Origin: Acidobacteriota bacterium
GTDB taxonomy: Bacteria; Acidobacteriota; Vicinamibacteria; Vicinamibacterales; UBA8438
DNA length: 64,000 nucleotides
Reading direction: 5' to 3'
Assembly: GCA_009861545.1 (NCBI GenBank)
Contig: VXME01000061.1
Span: 39,547 to 103,546 of the forward strand
The notes under the pieces were generated by a model, which did not search any database, was not told the origin of the DNA, and saw nothing but the letters and a program-made list of their open reading frames with translations. Of the stretch, positions 34,901 to 43,261 are shown in pieces (positions within the stretch are counted from its first letter, which is position 1; each line of letters opens with the position of its first letter). Made by a program: the position numbers and the translations under genes.

Positions 34901-36787
34901 TCAGTATGCCCACATCCTGAGCCCGATCAAACCGTTGCTCCAGAAATAGAGCAAGGTGACGGCGCACGCCAGGCTCACGAGCTGGCTGTCCAGCCGGACC
35001 AGGCGGCCCGTCTTGACGGGGTACGAGCGAAACGCAGCATGGAGGCTCAGCCCCGTGAGCGCCACGGATGCGAGCGAACCGATGAAGAGGGTAAGAGACG
35101 CCGCCGAGACGGTGCCGAGATCCTGGACCACGTCGGAGATCAGGGCGAACGGCAGGACGAACGCAACGAAGATCGAGAGCGCGGCCAGCAGCGGGAAGAG
35201 CAGCATCCGGAGGGGGGCCGTCTTCATGCCGCCGAGGACCTTGACCAGCGCCCACACCGGGGCGAAGAGCAGGGCCGATATCAACAGCGCCAGCGTCGTC
35301 CCCGCCGCCGCCCACTGGAAGTAAGGCCAGGCGGCGCCCACCCGTGCGTAGCTGCCTGCGGAGCCTTGCTGGAGGAACGGATCGCCTTCGTCGTCGACGA
35401 CCCTGAACACGCGCGCCACCGGCTCGTTTTCGTACCGGAAGCTCGTCGCCGTGACCGGAACGAGCTCCCTCTTCTCGCCGCCGAGCGGTGCGAGGAAGAG
35501 CTTTTCCGCCTCGAGGGTGACGCGCTCGATCGCGAAGAAGCGGCTGAGAACGTAGGCGAGCTGCGGCCTCGGCGTCACGTTCTGATACCAGCCGGTGATC
35601 GCCTGCAGTTCCGTGTCCGACAGTTCCGCGGCGGCACCCCGCGGTTTCTCGAACCCCTCGGTCAGGCGCTCGCCCAGCAGGGTGGCGATATCCCGCAGCC
35701 CACCGCTCGGCTTGTTGATCGACACGAAGAACCCGACGCCGAGCTCGGACGAGTAGGCGCTCGTCGACGCGAAACCCGTGATGCCCCCGTTGTGGCCGTG
35801 GAAGAGGTGACCGTTCACGATCGAGGTGAAGTTGCCGAGTCCGTAGCCGTAGGTGAAACCGGCGCGCGCCGCGAGCGTCGTCGTCGGCGTCTCCATCCTG
35901 GTGATGGTCTCCGGAGCGAGGACACGGACACCGTCGAGCGTGCCCCGGTTGATCATCATGCGCAGGTAGCGCGCCATCTCGCGTGCCGATGCATTCATCC
36001 CGCCGGAAGGCCTGATGATGATGTGGTCGTAGTTCGCCTCGCTTACCCCGTCCGGCTCGTAGCCCTTCGCCGGCAGGGCCGCATCAGGCGGGAAGTGGAA
36101 GGTCGAGCTGTCCATGCCGAGCGGCTCGAGCACGTGCTCGCGGACGTAGTCCTCGAAGGTTCTTCCAGTGATCTTCTCGACGATGTACGCGGCAACAGCC
36201 GGGCCGGAGTTGGAGTACGACATGTGCGTGCCGGGCCGCCAGCGGCTGACCCGCGAGCCGGGATTGTAGGCGAGGCCCTCGGCCAGCGTGATCCCGGGAT
36301 CGTCCACCTTCGCGTACTCGCGGAAATGGATGTCGTCGAAGCCCGCCGTGTGCTCCATGACCATGGCCACGGTGACCGGATGCGTCTCTTCCCAGGCGTT
36401 GGTGAATTCGACCTCGGGCGCCAGCTCGCGGACCGGGGTGTCGAGATCGAGGAGACCGTCTTCGACCGCGTGAAGCACCGCCAGGGCCGTGAAGCTCTTC
36501 GAGATGGACCCGATCCGGAACAGGTGGTTCGGCGTCACATCGACGCCGCCGGCGACGTCCGCCAATCCGACGCCGCCGGCCCAGATCGTCCGGTCCCTGT
36601 CCACCAGCGCGACCGCGGCGCCGGGGATCCGGTTTTCGTCGAGGATCTTCTGGATCGCGGCTTGCAACTCCTCGACGTCGACGGACACACGCTCGGGGCC
36701 CGGATCGATGCGCTCCGGCTCCTGCGCCGCGACCGCGAGCGGCAGCGCGCACGCCAGCACGAACAGGATGGAACGGAATCCGCCCAC
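34901..36787 (-). CDS. Beta-lactamase-family serine hydrolase with C-terminal membrane helices
   Basis: 628 residues from the GTG at 36787, which has GGAGGAGG six bases upstream. Signal VGGFRSILFVLACALPLAVA. Class C beta-lactamase/DD-peptidase-like domain: GSISKSFTALAVLH with S94 and K97, MSYSNSG with Y191, and HGHNGGITGF as the KTG-like box. The last 130 residues contain four hydrophobic helices (TTLALLISALLFAPVWALV, LLFPLLAALSIFVAFVLPFA, FIGSLASVALTGLSL, LVSLACAVTLLYFW). This anchors the enzyme to the inner membrane facing the periplasm. Such proteins act on D-amino peptides or esters. Confidence 0.9.
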   Translation of the reverse strand: MGGFRSILFVLACALPLAVAAQEPERIDPGPERVSVDVEELQAAIQKILDENRIPGAAVALVDRDRTIWAGGVGLADVAGGVDVTPNHLFRIGSISKSFTALAVLHAVEDGLLDLDTPVRELAPEVEFTNAWEETHPVTVAMVMEHTAGFDDIHFREYAKVDDPGITLAEGLAYNPGSRVSRWRPGTHMSYSNSGPAVAAYIVEKITGRTFEDYVREHVLEPLGMDSSTFHFPPDAALPAKGYEPDGVSEANYDHIIIRPSGGMNASAREMARYLRMMINRGTLDGVRVLAPETITRMETPTTTLAARAGFTYGYGLGNFTSIVNGHLFHGHNGGITGFASTSAYSSELGVGFFVSINKPSGGLRDIATLLGERLTEGFEKPRGAAAELSDTELQAITGWYQNVTPRPQLAYVLSRFFAIERVTLEAEKLFLAPLGGEKRELVPVTATSFRYENEPVARVFRVVDDEGDPFLQQGSAGSYARVGAAWPYFQWAAAGTTLALLISALLFAPVWALVKVLGGMKTAPLRMLLFPLLAALSIFVAFVLPFALISDVVQDLGTVSAASLTLFIGSLASVALTGLSLHAAFRSYPVKTGRLVRLDSQLVSLACAVTLLYFWSNGLIGLRMWAY

Positions 36788-36896
36788 GTAGCCTCCTCCG
36801 GCGACGTCCGAGTGTCGCCGCAACATACCACGGCCGATCCGCCGCCGCCCTGGCGCGCGGACCACGCCCGGATGGTCGTCCCCATATCATTGGACG

Positions 36897-37700
36897 GTGC
36901 CCGAGCCGGATCCGGTCGATCGATTCCGAGATCGGTATGCCCAACCTCGAGGCGAGGTCGCGCGGCGGGTGGAACGCGCAGTCCTCGGACACGCAGTCGG
37001 CCTGAACGGCTTCACGACCGTGGCGCAGGCGGAGACCCTCTGCGACGCTCTTCCGGTAACCACCGGCGGCCGTCTCCTGGAAGTCGGCTGCGGTCACGGA
37101 TGGCCGGGATTCCACATCGCGCGGCGGCACGCGTGCGAGTTCGTCGGCAGCGACGTGCCGCTGGACGCGCTGCGGGACGCGCGGGCGAATGCGGGCGTGC
37201 GCCAGCTTGGCGCTCGCGCGGTGTTCGTCGCGGCGGACGGGCGCGCACTGCCGTTTCCGTCCGCCGTGTTCGACGCCATCGTCCATGCCGACACGTTCTG
37301 TTGAATCCCGGACAAGCTCTCCGTGTTGAGAGAGTGCCACCGCGTCGTGAAGCCGGGAGGTCGCATTGCAGGCTACGTGATTCACACGCCGGCCGGGCTC
37401 GGTGCGGCCGACGAGCAACGAGCCCGCGAACTGGGACCCGACCATGTGACCGGCGCCGCCCTGCCGGAAGACCTGACGCGGCAGGCCGGTTTCTCGTACG
37501 TCGTCCGGGAGGACGTCACTGATCAGTTCAGGGCGACGGTAGAAGCGATGTTGCGCGCCGCGCGACGATGGGCGCCGGAGTTGCGCGCTGAGCAGGGCGA
37601 CGAGCTGTATGCGGACGGCTGCGAGCGAGGGGAGGCGAAACTGATCGGCATCCGCGAGGGGTTGCTCCTCCGGTCTCTGGTGACCGCGATCAAGCGCTGA
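36897..37700 (+). CDS. Probable selenoprotein: SAM-dependent methyltransferase with Cys-Sec pair
   Basis: Read through the in-frame TGA at 37302-37304 this is one 267-residue class I methyltransferase. GTG start at 36897, six bases after TATCAT (36885-36890), no ribosome site. Motif I is LLEVGCGHGWPG (60-71); EFVGSDVPLDALRDARANAG is motif II; VFDAIVHADTFC-U-IPDK comprises motif IV, with Sec136 directly after Cys135; VLRECHRVVKPGGRIAGY is post-IV. In homologs the motif is commonly FxHIPDK or similar, so U sits at a functional position near the substrate. The reading frame past TGA is perfect to the natural C-terminus, and a hairpin at 37317-37332 lies at the right distance. The alternative is a nonsense mutation in a recently inactivated gene. 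Confidence 0.7.
37317..37332 (+). promoter_or_regulatory. SECIS-like hairpin after the methyltransferase TGA
   Basis: CTCTC, loop CGTGTT, GAGAG: five-base stem, six-base loop with G as second loop base, beginning 12 bases after the TGA (37302-37304). Spacing and loop resemble the hairpin after the peroxiredoxin TGA, though the stem is shorter. Confidence 0.45.
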
Positions 37701-37804
37701 GCCGGCTATACCGGCCGGGGACGGACGGCTCGCCGGCGGGGAGGAGACGCTTCGGGCGCTCCGCGGTGAGGACGCCTGGTCGATGCTCGCGTTCTTCCTC
37801 GAAG

Positions 37805-37840
37805 CACGGCCGGCTGCCCGCGCTGACCGAAGCGGGCGAA
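37805..37840 (+). pseudogene. Short fragment of the RTAWGxPD secreted-protein family
   Basis: About 36 bases encoding GRLPALTEAGEG, nearly identical in DNA to the GRLPALTEAGQE segment of the intact gene at 39120. No flanking homology was seen. It suggests that a further paralog once lay here. Confidence 0.35.
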
Positions 37841-37868
37841 GGCAGCGCGGCTTATCGTTCGTCCGGAT

Positions 37869-38288
37869 TCATCCGGCTTGGTACGGTGGACGCCAGATCC
37901 GCAGCGCGGTATGACGCGCGGCGTGCAGGAAGTCTCCATCCGTGGTGAGCAGTTCCAGGTCGTGACGGAGGCAGAGTCGCGCGAGCAGGGCATCGATGGT
38001 CCCGAGCTGGACCCCATGGCGCCGGCAGATGTTGCGGATATCGGCGGCCGCAACATGATCGTCGCGGTCCGGCACGATCATCGGCAACGACGCGAACCGC
38101 TTCAGGATCGCATCGCGGGCCGTGGGTCCGCGGAAGCCCTGGAGCAATTCCTGAAGGACGAGCCCGGTCGTGTACACGGCATCTCGGGATGTGAGCGCTT
38201 CTCGCAGACGGACCGGCTCGGGAGCATCGCCCGGCGAGTCTCTCCGGAACGCGAGAGACCAGACGCTGGTGTCGACGAACAGACTCAT
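37869..38288 (-). CDS. vapC: VapC toxin (PIN-domain ribonuclease)
   Basis: 139 residues. MSLFVDTSVWSLAFRRD gives the first acidic residue, VLQELLQGF the Glu, QLGTIDALLARLCL the second Asp and LELLTTDGDFLHAARH the last ones. The gene overlaps the end of the antitoxin gene by four bases (ATGA). Known relatives are tRNA-cleaving. Distinct from the other two VapC proteins in the window. Confidence 0.9.
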   Translation of the reverse strand: MSLFVDTSVWSLAFRRDSPGDAPEPVRLREALTSRDAVYTTGLVLQELLQGFRGPTARDAILKRFASLPMIVPDRDDHVAAADIRNICRRHGVQLGTIDALLARLCLRHDLELLTTDGDFLHAARHTALRIWRPPYQAG

Positions 38289-38485
38289 CCGCGCGAGCGC
38301 TCAGCCTTGTAGTCGAAGGTCGGATCCCAGTCGAGCGAGTCGAACAGCTCCAGCAGCCGGCGTTGTTCGCGCCGCGCGATGAACTCCTGCAGCGCCAGGG
38401 TCACGGCCGCGGTCTTGGTTCTCTTTCCGCTGAGCTCCAGGGCGCGCTCCAGCAGGTCCGGGCTGATCGCCAGATTCGTTGCCAT
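38285..38485 (-). CDS. vapB: VapB-type antitoxin (DUF2191-like)
   Basis: 66 residues from the ATG at 38485. MATNLAISPDLLERALELSG, then KRTKTAAVTLALQEFIARRE is the ribbon-helix-helix; RLLELFDSLDWDPTFDYK is the toxin-binding tail typical of VapB partners. A GACACT hexamer (38497-38492) ends six bases before the start codon and no ribosome site is seen, again suggesting leaderless expression. Overlaps vapC downstream by four bases. Confidence 0.87.
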   Translation of the reverse strand: MATNLAISPDLLERALELSGKRTKTAAVTLALQEFIARREQRRLLELFDSLDWDPTFDYKAERSRG

Positions 38486-38549
38486 GTGCAGAGTGTCGCA
38501 CAATCAGCCGCACAATGCTCGAAGGCCAGGGGATATCCTGTCGCCACAG

Positions 38550-38684
38550 TCACCGGCGTGACCTCGTGTTGTCGCGAAGCCATGCCTCGAGGGTGGCGAA
38601 GTTGAAGTCGGCGTCCTGATAGAGACGAGACACGAACGCCCACGCTTGGTGAGCGTCGGCGGTGATATCGACGCCGTCCCGCAT
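38550..38684 (-). CDS. Doubtful small protein, 44 aa
   Basis: MRDGVDITADAHQAWAFVSR followed by LYQDADFNFATLEAWLRDN. The composition is protein-like and the end is natural, but I recognise no family and there is no clear ribosome site. It may be the last part of a decayed gene. Confidence 0.25.
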   Translation of the reverse strand: MRDGVDITADAHQAWAFVSRLYQDADFNFATLEAWLRDNTRSRR

Positions 38685-38817
38685 TACTTCTCGAGCTTCT
38701 CGTAGAGTGCCGCGAACCGGGCGTGGCTGCGCTGATAGGGGGCCATCACCATGCGGGCGGGCCCCTGTCTTGCCTGTCATCGCCGGCTGCCCGGAGCCGG
38801 ATGCGGCGGCAAGCGCC

Positions 38818-38847
38818 CCGAAACGCCTCGCCGACGAGGCGTTTCGG
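38818..38847. repeat. Perfect 13-bp hairpin
   Basis: Arms CCGAAACGCCTCG and CGAGGCGTTTCGG around the tetraloop CCGA. Very stable, but no T-run follows on either strand. It may be a rho-assisted terminator or a REP-like element; only one copy is seen in the window. Confidence 0.55.
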
Positions 38848-38877
38848 CCCATCCCCCCCGCTCCATGACCTTGCGCC

Positions 38878-38937
38878 TCAGCACTTCTCCGTGTCGACGA
38901 TCAGCCCGTCGAAGTCGAAGATCAGTGCGCGCAGCAT
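38878..38937 (-). pseudogene. 5' fragment of a HAD-superfamily phosphatase gene
   Basis: MLRALIFDFDGLIVDTEKC then TGA. The first 17 residues are a textbook HAD motif I (DFDG). Sequence after the TGA in the same frame (GARSWSG...) does not resemble the family, so the gene is truncated here. Confidence 0.6.
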
Positions 38938-39119
38938 TCTCCATGGCTCCTGACGTGGTTAACCGTATCAGACCATCTACGTGCCCGGTGTCGAATCCTC
39001 TCGCCAGGCCGCCTCCCACCCGTCCGAGCATCGCCACAACCGGGACTGCACGGTATCCTTTCTGATTGGTTGCGGTTCATGGTGGTCGGCGGGGTCGATC
39101 CACCGGTGGAGGAGTAGAG

Positions 39120-40181
39120 ATGCGGTACCTGTCCGTCACGTTTGCCTGTTTCCTCGTCGCGGCATGCCTGGTCGCAATGCCGGCCGTTGCCCAGACCGAG
39201 GAGTCGGCGCCGGCGCCCCGCACGGCCTGGGGCCAGCCGGACCTCGGGGGCGTCTGGGAATACAAGACCCGCACGCCGCTGGAACGTCCCGAGCAGTTCG
39301 ACGGCCGGGAGTTCCTCACCGAGGAAGAGGCGGCCGAGATCGAGCAACGCGAGCGCGCCCGGATCCAGGCGATGGAGGAGCGGCCCGCGCAGCGGACCAT
39401 CGCCATCCCGACCGCCGGCGACCGGCCCGGACGGTGGCTAGACTCGCCGGATCATCCGAGCCTGCAGGGGCAGACCGGGTCGTACAACATCTTCTGGTTC
39501 GACTGGGGGACGACCGCCGTCAGCACGCGGCGCACGTCGCTCATCGTCGATCCGCCGGACGGCCGGCTGCCCGCGCTGACCGAGGCGGGGCAGGAGCGGG
39601 CGCGGACCATGGGCTCCCGCTCTTCCTTCAGCGACACGGTGAGCACGGCCGAGTCGTACCTCGACCTCAGCAATTCCGACCGCTGCCTGATGAGCGGCAA
39701 CGCGGGACCGCCGATGCTGCCGGGGGTTTACAACAACAACATGCAGCTCTTCCAGACGCCGGACCACGTCGCCATCATGAACGAGATGATGCACACCGTC
39801 CGCGTCATTCCGCTCGACGGCCGCCCGGCCCGGGCCAACGGCATCCGGCAGTACGTCGGCGAGGGGCGCGGCTACTGGGAAGGCGACACGCTGGTGGTCG
39901 AGACGGTCGACTTCAACGACGATCGGACCCACACCACGTGGCGGAACACCAGCCGCAACCGGACGCTGGTGGAGCGGTTCACGCGCGTCGACGCCGATAC
40001 GCTGGTCTACCAGTTCACGGTGACCGATCCTGACACCTGGGAGCGGCCGTGGTCGGTCGAGTTGCCGATGCAGCGCAGCGAGCTGCCGATCTACGAGTTC
40101 GCCTGCCACGAGGGCAACTACGGGCTCGAGAACATCCTGGCCGGGAACCGCCGGGCGGAGGCGGAGGCGGCGGGCCGGTAA
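39120..40181 (+). CDS. Secreted protein of unknown function, RTAWGxPDxxGVW family (paralog 1)
   Basis: 353 residues. Signal peptide MRYLSVTFACFLVAACLVAM, then the family opening RTAWGQPDLGGVWEYKTRTP. Other conserved blocks: STRRTSLIVDPPDGRLPALT, SDRCLMSGNAGPPMLPGVYN, LFQTPDHVAIMNEMMHTVRV, YWEGDTLVVETVDFND, and FACHEGNYGLENILAG. The two cysteines (SDRC and FACHE) occur in all three paralogs in the window (39120, 42076, 43262) and may form a disulfide. Mostly beta by appearance. No activity is known to me; family proteins are frequent in Acidobacteria. GGAGGAG lies before the ATG. Confidence 0.85.
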   Translation: MRYLSVTFACFLVAACLVAMPAVAQTEESAPAPRTAWGQPDLGGVWEYKTRTPLERPEQFDGREFLTEEEAAEIEQRERARIQAMEERPAQRTIAIPTAGDRPGRWLDSPDHPSLQGQTGSYNIFWFDWGTTAVSTRRTSLIVDPPDGRLPALTEAGQERARTMGSRSSFSDTVSTAESYLDLSNSDRCLMSGNAGPPMLPGVYNNNMQLFQTPDHVAIMNEMMHTVRVIPLDGRPARANGIRQYVGEGRGYWEGDTLVVETVDFNDDRTHTTWRNTSRNRTLVERFTRVDADTLVYQFTVTDPDTWERPWSVELPMQRSELPIYEFACHEGNYGLENILAGNRRAEAEAAGR

Positions 40182-40198
40182 GCGGCGGGCCGGTAAGC
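40169..40198 (+). repeat. Tandem duplication of 15 bases over a stop codon
   Basis: GGCGGGCCGGTAAGC occurs twice head to tail; the first copy contains the TAA stop of the preceding gene. A slip-replication product with no obvious role. Confidence 0.8.
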
Positions 40199-40284
40199 GG
40201 CCGGCCTGATCGCCCGCGCAGCAGCACCGGCGGTAGCTGCACTACCGCGCCCGTGTGCCCTTCGAGACGCTTGGGAAGCCAGCA

Positions 40285-41490
40285 ATGACCGTAGTCGCGA
40301 GACACATGAGCCGCATCAAGGCCTCGCCCGCCGCCGTCATCTCCGCGCACGCCATGGAGTTGGCGCGGGCCGGCCGCGACGTCATCGCGCTGTCGGCGGG
40401 AGAGCCGGATTTCGACACGCCGGACCACGTCAAGGCCGCCGCGGTGCGCGCCATCGGCGAAGGGAAGACGAAGTACCCGCCGCTCACCGGCATCCCCGAA
40501 CTGCGGGAGGCGATCTGCCGCAAGTTGGAGCGGGAGAACGGCCTGCGCTACGCGCCGGATCAGGTGCTCGTCTGCAACGGCGGCAAGCAGGTCATCTACA
40601 ACGCCCTCGCCGCCACGCTCGACCCCGGCCAGGAGGTCGTCATCCCCGCGCCGTTCTGGGTGAGCTATCCCGACATGGTGCTGCTGGCGGGCGCGGACCC
40701 GGTGGTCGTCCCCACCGATCCTTCGAACGGGTTCCGATTGGAGCCGGCGCAACTCGAGGCAGCAATCACCGGGAAGACGAAGTGGCTGATCCTGAACAAC
40801 CCGTGCAACCCGTCCGGGGCGGTCTACTCGGCGCGGGACATCGAGGGGATCGCCGCCGTGCTGCGGCGGCATCCGCACGTGTGGGTGCTCGCGGACGACA
40901 TCTACGAGCACATCATCTACAACGGGGAGCCGTTCTCGACGATGGCGCAGGTCGCACCCGATCTGCACCAGCGCACGCTGACGATGAACGGGCTCTCGAA
41001 GGCCTATTGCATGACCGGCTGGCGCATCGGCTACGGGGCGGGACCGAAGGAGCTGATCGCCGCGATGGCGAAGATCCAGTCGCAGACCACCAGCGGCGCG
41101 TCGAGCATCAGCCAGTGGGCCGGGGTGGAGGCGCTGGATGGCGACCAGAGCTTCATCGAGGACAACGTAGCGACGTTCCGGGGGCGGCGCGACCTGGGCC
41201 TCTCGCTGCTCAATCAGGCCGAAGGCCTGTCCTGCCGGTCGCCGAACGGCGCCTTCTATCTCTTCGTCGATTGCCGGGAGACCGTCGGCAAGCGCACGCC
41301 GCGAGGTGACACCATCGGCACGGACGCCGACTTGGCGAAGTATCTTCTCGACAGCGAGGAGGTCGCGGTGGTGCACGGCGAGGCGTTCGGCCTGTCGCCG
41401 TACTTCCGCGTCTCCTACGCGCTGGCGACGGAGCGGCTCCGGGAGGCCTGCGTGCGGATTCAGCGCGCGTGCGCGGCGCTCTCCGGCTGA
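40285..41490 (+). CDS. Class I aminotransferase (aspartate/aromatic type)
   Basis: 401 residues from the ATG at 40285. Fold-type I PLP enzyme: VIALSAGEPDFDTPDHVKAA, KTKYPPLTGIPELREAI, LILNNPCNPSGAVYS, VLADDIYEHIIYNG and the PLP lysine K239 in NGLSKAYCMTGWRIGY; the carboxylate-binding Arg is in YFRVSYALA. This is the subgroup Ib AspC/aspartate-prephenate aminotransferase pattern. Cytoplasmic amino-acid metabolism. A GTG at 40255 is in frame but has no better ribosome site. It is not clearly in an operon. Confidence 0.92.
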   Translation: MTVVARHMSRIKASPAAVISAHAMELARAGRDVIALSAGEPDFDTPDHVKAAAVRAIGEGKTKYPPLTGIPELREAICRKLERENGLRYAPDQVLVCNGGKQVIYNALAATLDPGQEVVIPAPFWVSYPDMVLLAGADPVVVPTDPSNGFRLEPAQLEAAITGKTKWLILNNPCNPSGAVYSARDIEGIAAVLRRHPHVWVLADDIYEHIIYNGEPFSTMAQVAPDLHQRTLTMNGLSKAYCMTGWRIGYGAGPKELIAAMAKIQSQTTSGASSISQWAGVEALDGDQSFIEDNVATFRGRRDLGLSLLNQAEGLSCRSPNGAFYLFVDCRETVGKRTPRGDTIGTDADLAKYLLDSEEVAVVHGEAFGLSPYFRVSYALATERLREACVRIQRACAALSG

Positions 41491-41624
41491 CGGGCCGGTA
41501 CCGCCCGGCGGCCGGGAAGTGCGACAGGCCGTTGATCTCGGACGGCGAGCACTTCCGGCTGGCCAGCCGGCGCCGCCCGGCGGCCTGGAGAGCAGGGAGG
41601 AACTCATGGAAGGCCGGATGCACG

Positions 41625-41834
41625 GGCGGCGTGTACGAGACCATCACCACCGCCACCGGCAAGCCGGAGTGGTTGCGGCGGTACGCGGAGCGCCTGAACG
41701 CCCACTACGCCGAGGTGTCGAAGCGCTACCGCGTGCTGTACGAGCCGCCGAATCCGCGCGGCGCGCAGATCTCGGCGGGGGCGCGCCCGGGCGTCAACAT
41801 CCGCCTCTCCGTCGACCTGCGCCTGGAGCAATGA
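41625..41834 (+). pseudogene. C-terminal fragment of a VWFA-domain acidobacterial protein
   Basis: The frame ending at 41834 encodes GVYETITTATGKPEWLRRYA, ERLNAHYAEVSKRYRVLYEP and GARPGVNIRL. This matches the end of the secreted VWFA-related proteins of Acidobacteria (RISNEL-xxYRVxY...VxVRRPGV). No VWFA domain or start codon is found upstream, where the aminotransferase ends at 41490. Confidence 0.5.
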
Positions 41835-41878
41835 CCGGGCATCGCGCTGCTGGCCTTCGAGGTGCGGCGGGACGTGGC

Positions 41879-42079
41879 CTATTCCGCCATCTGGTACTCG
41901 ACCTTGCGCGCGTCGCTCACCCGGGTCGATGCGTCCAGGACCTCCAGTGATACCAGATTGCCCTCGTTGTCGTAGTCGAGAATTACCCCCGGCTTGTCTT
42001 CGTCGCTCTCGGCGACGGCGCGGTCGTTACGCAGGACGATACTCAGGATGTCCGTTGTCGGGTCGTAGGAGACCTTCAT
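41879..42079 (-). CDS. DUF2283 family small protein
   Basis: 66 residues: MKVSYDPTTDILSIVLRND, AVAESDEDKPGVILDYDNEG, NLVSLEVLDASTRV. This is the complete DUF2283 pattern (YDxxxDxLYI...ExxPGVxxDxDxxGxxVGIEILdAS). Often found near toxin-like DUF4258 genes, but no partner is seen here. Its ATG overlaps the stop of the secreted-protein gene upstream (42076), so it is translated from the same message. Confidence 0.87.
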   Translation of the reverse strand: MKVSYDPTTDILSIVLRNDRAVAESDEDKPGVILDYDNEGNLVSLEVLDASTRVSDARKVEYQMAE

Positions 42080-43140
42080 CGACCCTGCTCCCCGGTCCTC
42101 GCTTCCTCCACGCGCGAGCCGGCCAGGATGTTCATCAGCCCGTAGTTCCCCTCGTGGCAGGCGTACTCGAACATCGGCTGGTCGCTGAGCGCCCACGGCG
42201 ACGAGCCGGTCCACGGGCGGGTCCAGACGTTCGGATCGTCCACCGTGAACCGGTAGTCGAGCGTCCGCGGTCCCACCCGGGTGAAGCGCTCCACGACCCG
42301 CAGGGCCGGGCTGAGGTCCCAGTTGATGCCCCCCTGCGGTCCGGGGCCGGACGAGAACAGGTAGGCGCGATGACCGAAGTTGGTCGTCTCGACGACGAGC
42401 GTGTCGCCCTCCCAGCGTCCCCGCGAATGGCCGCCGAACTGGCTGATGCCGTCGTCGATGGCGGGGCGGCTGTCGAGGTGGATGAAGCGCACGTCGTGGA
42501 TGTGCTCCTGCACGATCGCGATGACGTCGGCCGTCTGCACTAGGTGGTAGTTGTTGTTGTAGGCAGTGGGCAGCGACGGGACGCCGCGGTACCAGATGCA
42601 TCGGTCGCCGTAGTCGAACTGCTCGTGCGAGTCGGCCGGTACCACTCCCTCCCGGATTGCCTTCAGGCGCTGCCGCGCCGGCGACGCGACGTGCGCCGCG
42701 TGCTCGGGCGTGAGCGCGGGCAGGCGCCCGTTCGGCGGGTCGATGACCAGCGACGTGCGCCGCGTCGGGACGACGGTGGTCCCCCGATCGATCCAGAAGG
42801 CGTTGTAGGCGCCGACGTTGCCGCCCACCGGCAGCGGCTCGGTGCGCACGACGCTGGGTGCGTTCGCGCGGGCGTTGGCCTCGACGACCCGCTGCTCGAT
42901 GGCCGCCGCTTCTTCGGCGGTCAGGAACGCCTTGTCGGCCAGAGCTTCCGGACGTTCGAGCGGCGTCACGGTGGAGCTGTTCCAGACGCCCCCGATGTCG
43001 GGATCGCCCCAGGCGGTCCGCGGCGCCTCCCAACCCTGCGGCGATGTCGGCTGGGACCAGCCCGCGGACGGCGCGAGGACCATGCTCGGGGCCAGCACCA
43101 GGGCGCCCACGAACACCTGCACGCGCGAAAGGCCACTCAT
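42076..43140 (-). CDS. Secreted protein of unknown function, RTAWGxPDxxGVW family (paralog 2)
   Basis: 354 residues with signal MSGLSRVQVFVGALVLAPSM. Family blocks: RTAWGDPDIGGVWNSSTVTP, PTRRTSLVIDPPNGRLPALT, YGDRCIWYRGVPSLPTAYNN, HLVQTADVIAIVQEHIHDVR, RWEGDTLVVETTNFGH and YACHEGNYGLMNILAG. The pair of cysteines is kept. The gene lies head to tail with paralog 3 (43262) on the minus strand, 121 bases apart, and is followed by the overlapping DUF2283 gene. Confidence 0.85.
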   Translation of the reverse strand: MSGLSRVQVFVGALVLAPSMVLAPSAGWSQPTSPQGWEAPRTAWGDPDIGGVWNSSTVTPLERPEALADKAFLTAEEAAAIEQRVVEANARANAPSVVRTEPLPVGGNVGAYNAFWIDRGTTVVPTRRTSLVIDPPNGRLPALTPEHAAHVASPARQRLKAIREGVVPADSHEQFDYGDRCIWYRGVPSLPTAYNNNYHLVQTADVIAIVQEHIHDVRFIHLDSRPAIDDGISQFGGHSRGRWEGDTLVVETTNFGHRAYLFSSGPGPQGGINWDLSPALRVVERFTRVGPRTLDYRFTVDDPNVWTRPWTGSSPWALSDQPMFEYACHEGNYGLMNILAGSRVEEARTGEQGR

Positions 43141-43261
43141 CGCTGACTCCTTCTTCCCGGCGGCAACCGCACCTGACCGATGGGCGTGATTTCCCTGCCT
43201 GTCGCCTCGCCTTCGAGACGTCGATGACCCGACGGGAACGATGGCGTCGGTTCCGACAGGG

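Larger units (their letters stand above)
38504..39119. other. Gene graveyard of about 600 bases
   Basis: No intact gene of normal size. Pieces seen on the minus strand: a 44-codon frame (38550-38684), a broken C-terminus reading APYQRSHARFAALYEKLEK and ending near 38693, and the first 19 codons of a HAD phosphatase (38878-38937). A strong hairpin is at 38818-38847. The promoter and ribosome site of the gene at 39120 (GGAGGAG) lie at the right end. Confidence 0.45.

Noticed and set aside
38878..38937. TGC-TGA at the end of the HAD fragment as a third Cys-Sec site
   Set aside because: The frame after the TGA does not continue as a HAD protein and soon reaches another stop, so this is truncation.
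41832..41834. TGA after the VWFA-like fragment as Sec
   Set aside because: The downstream frame has no family similarity and the fragment ends at the expected C-terminus.
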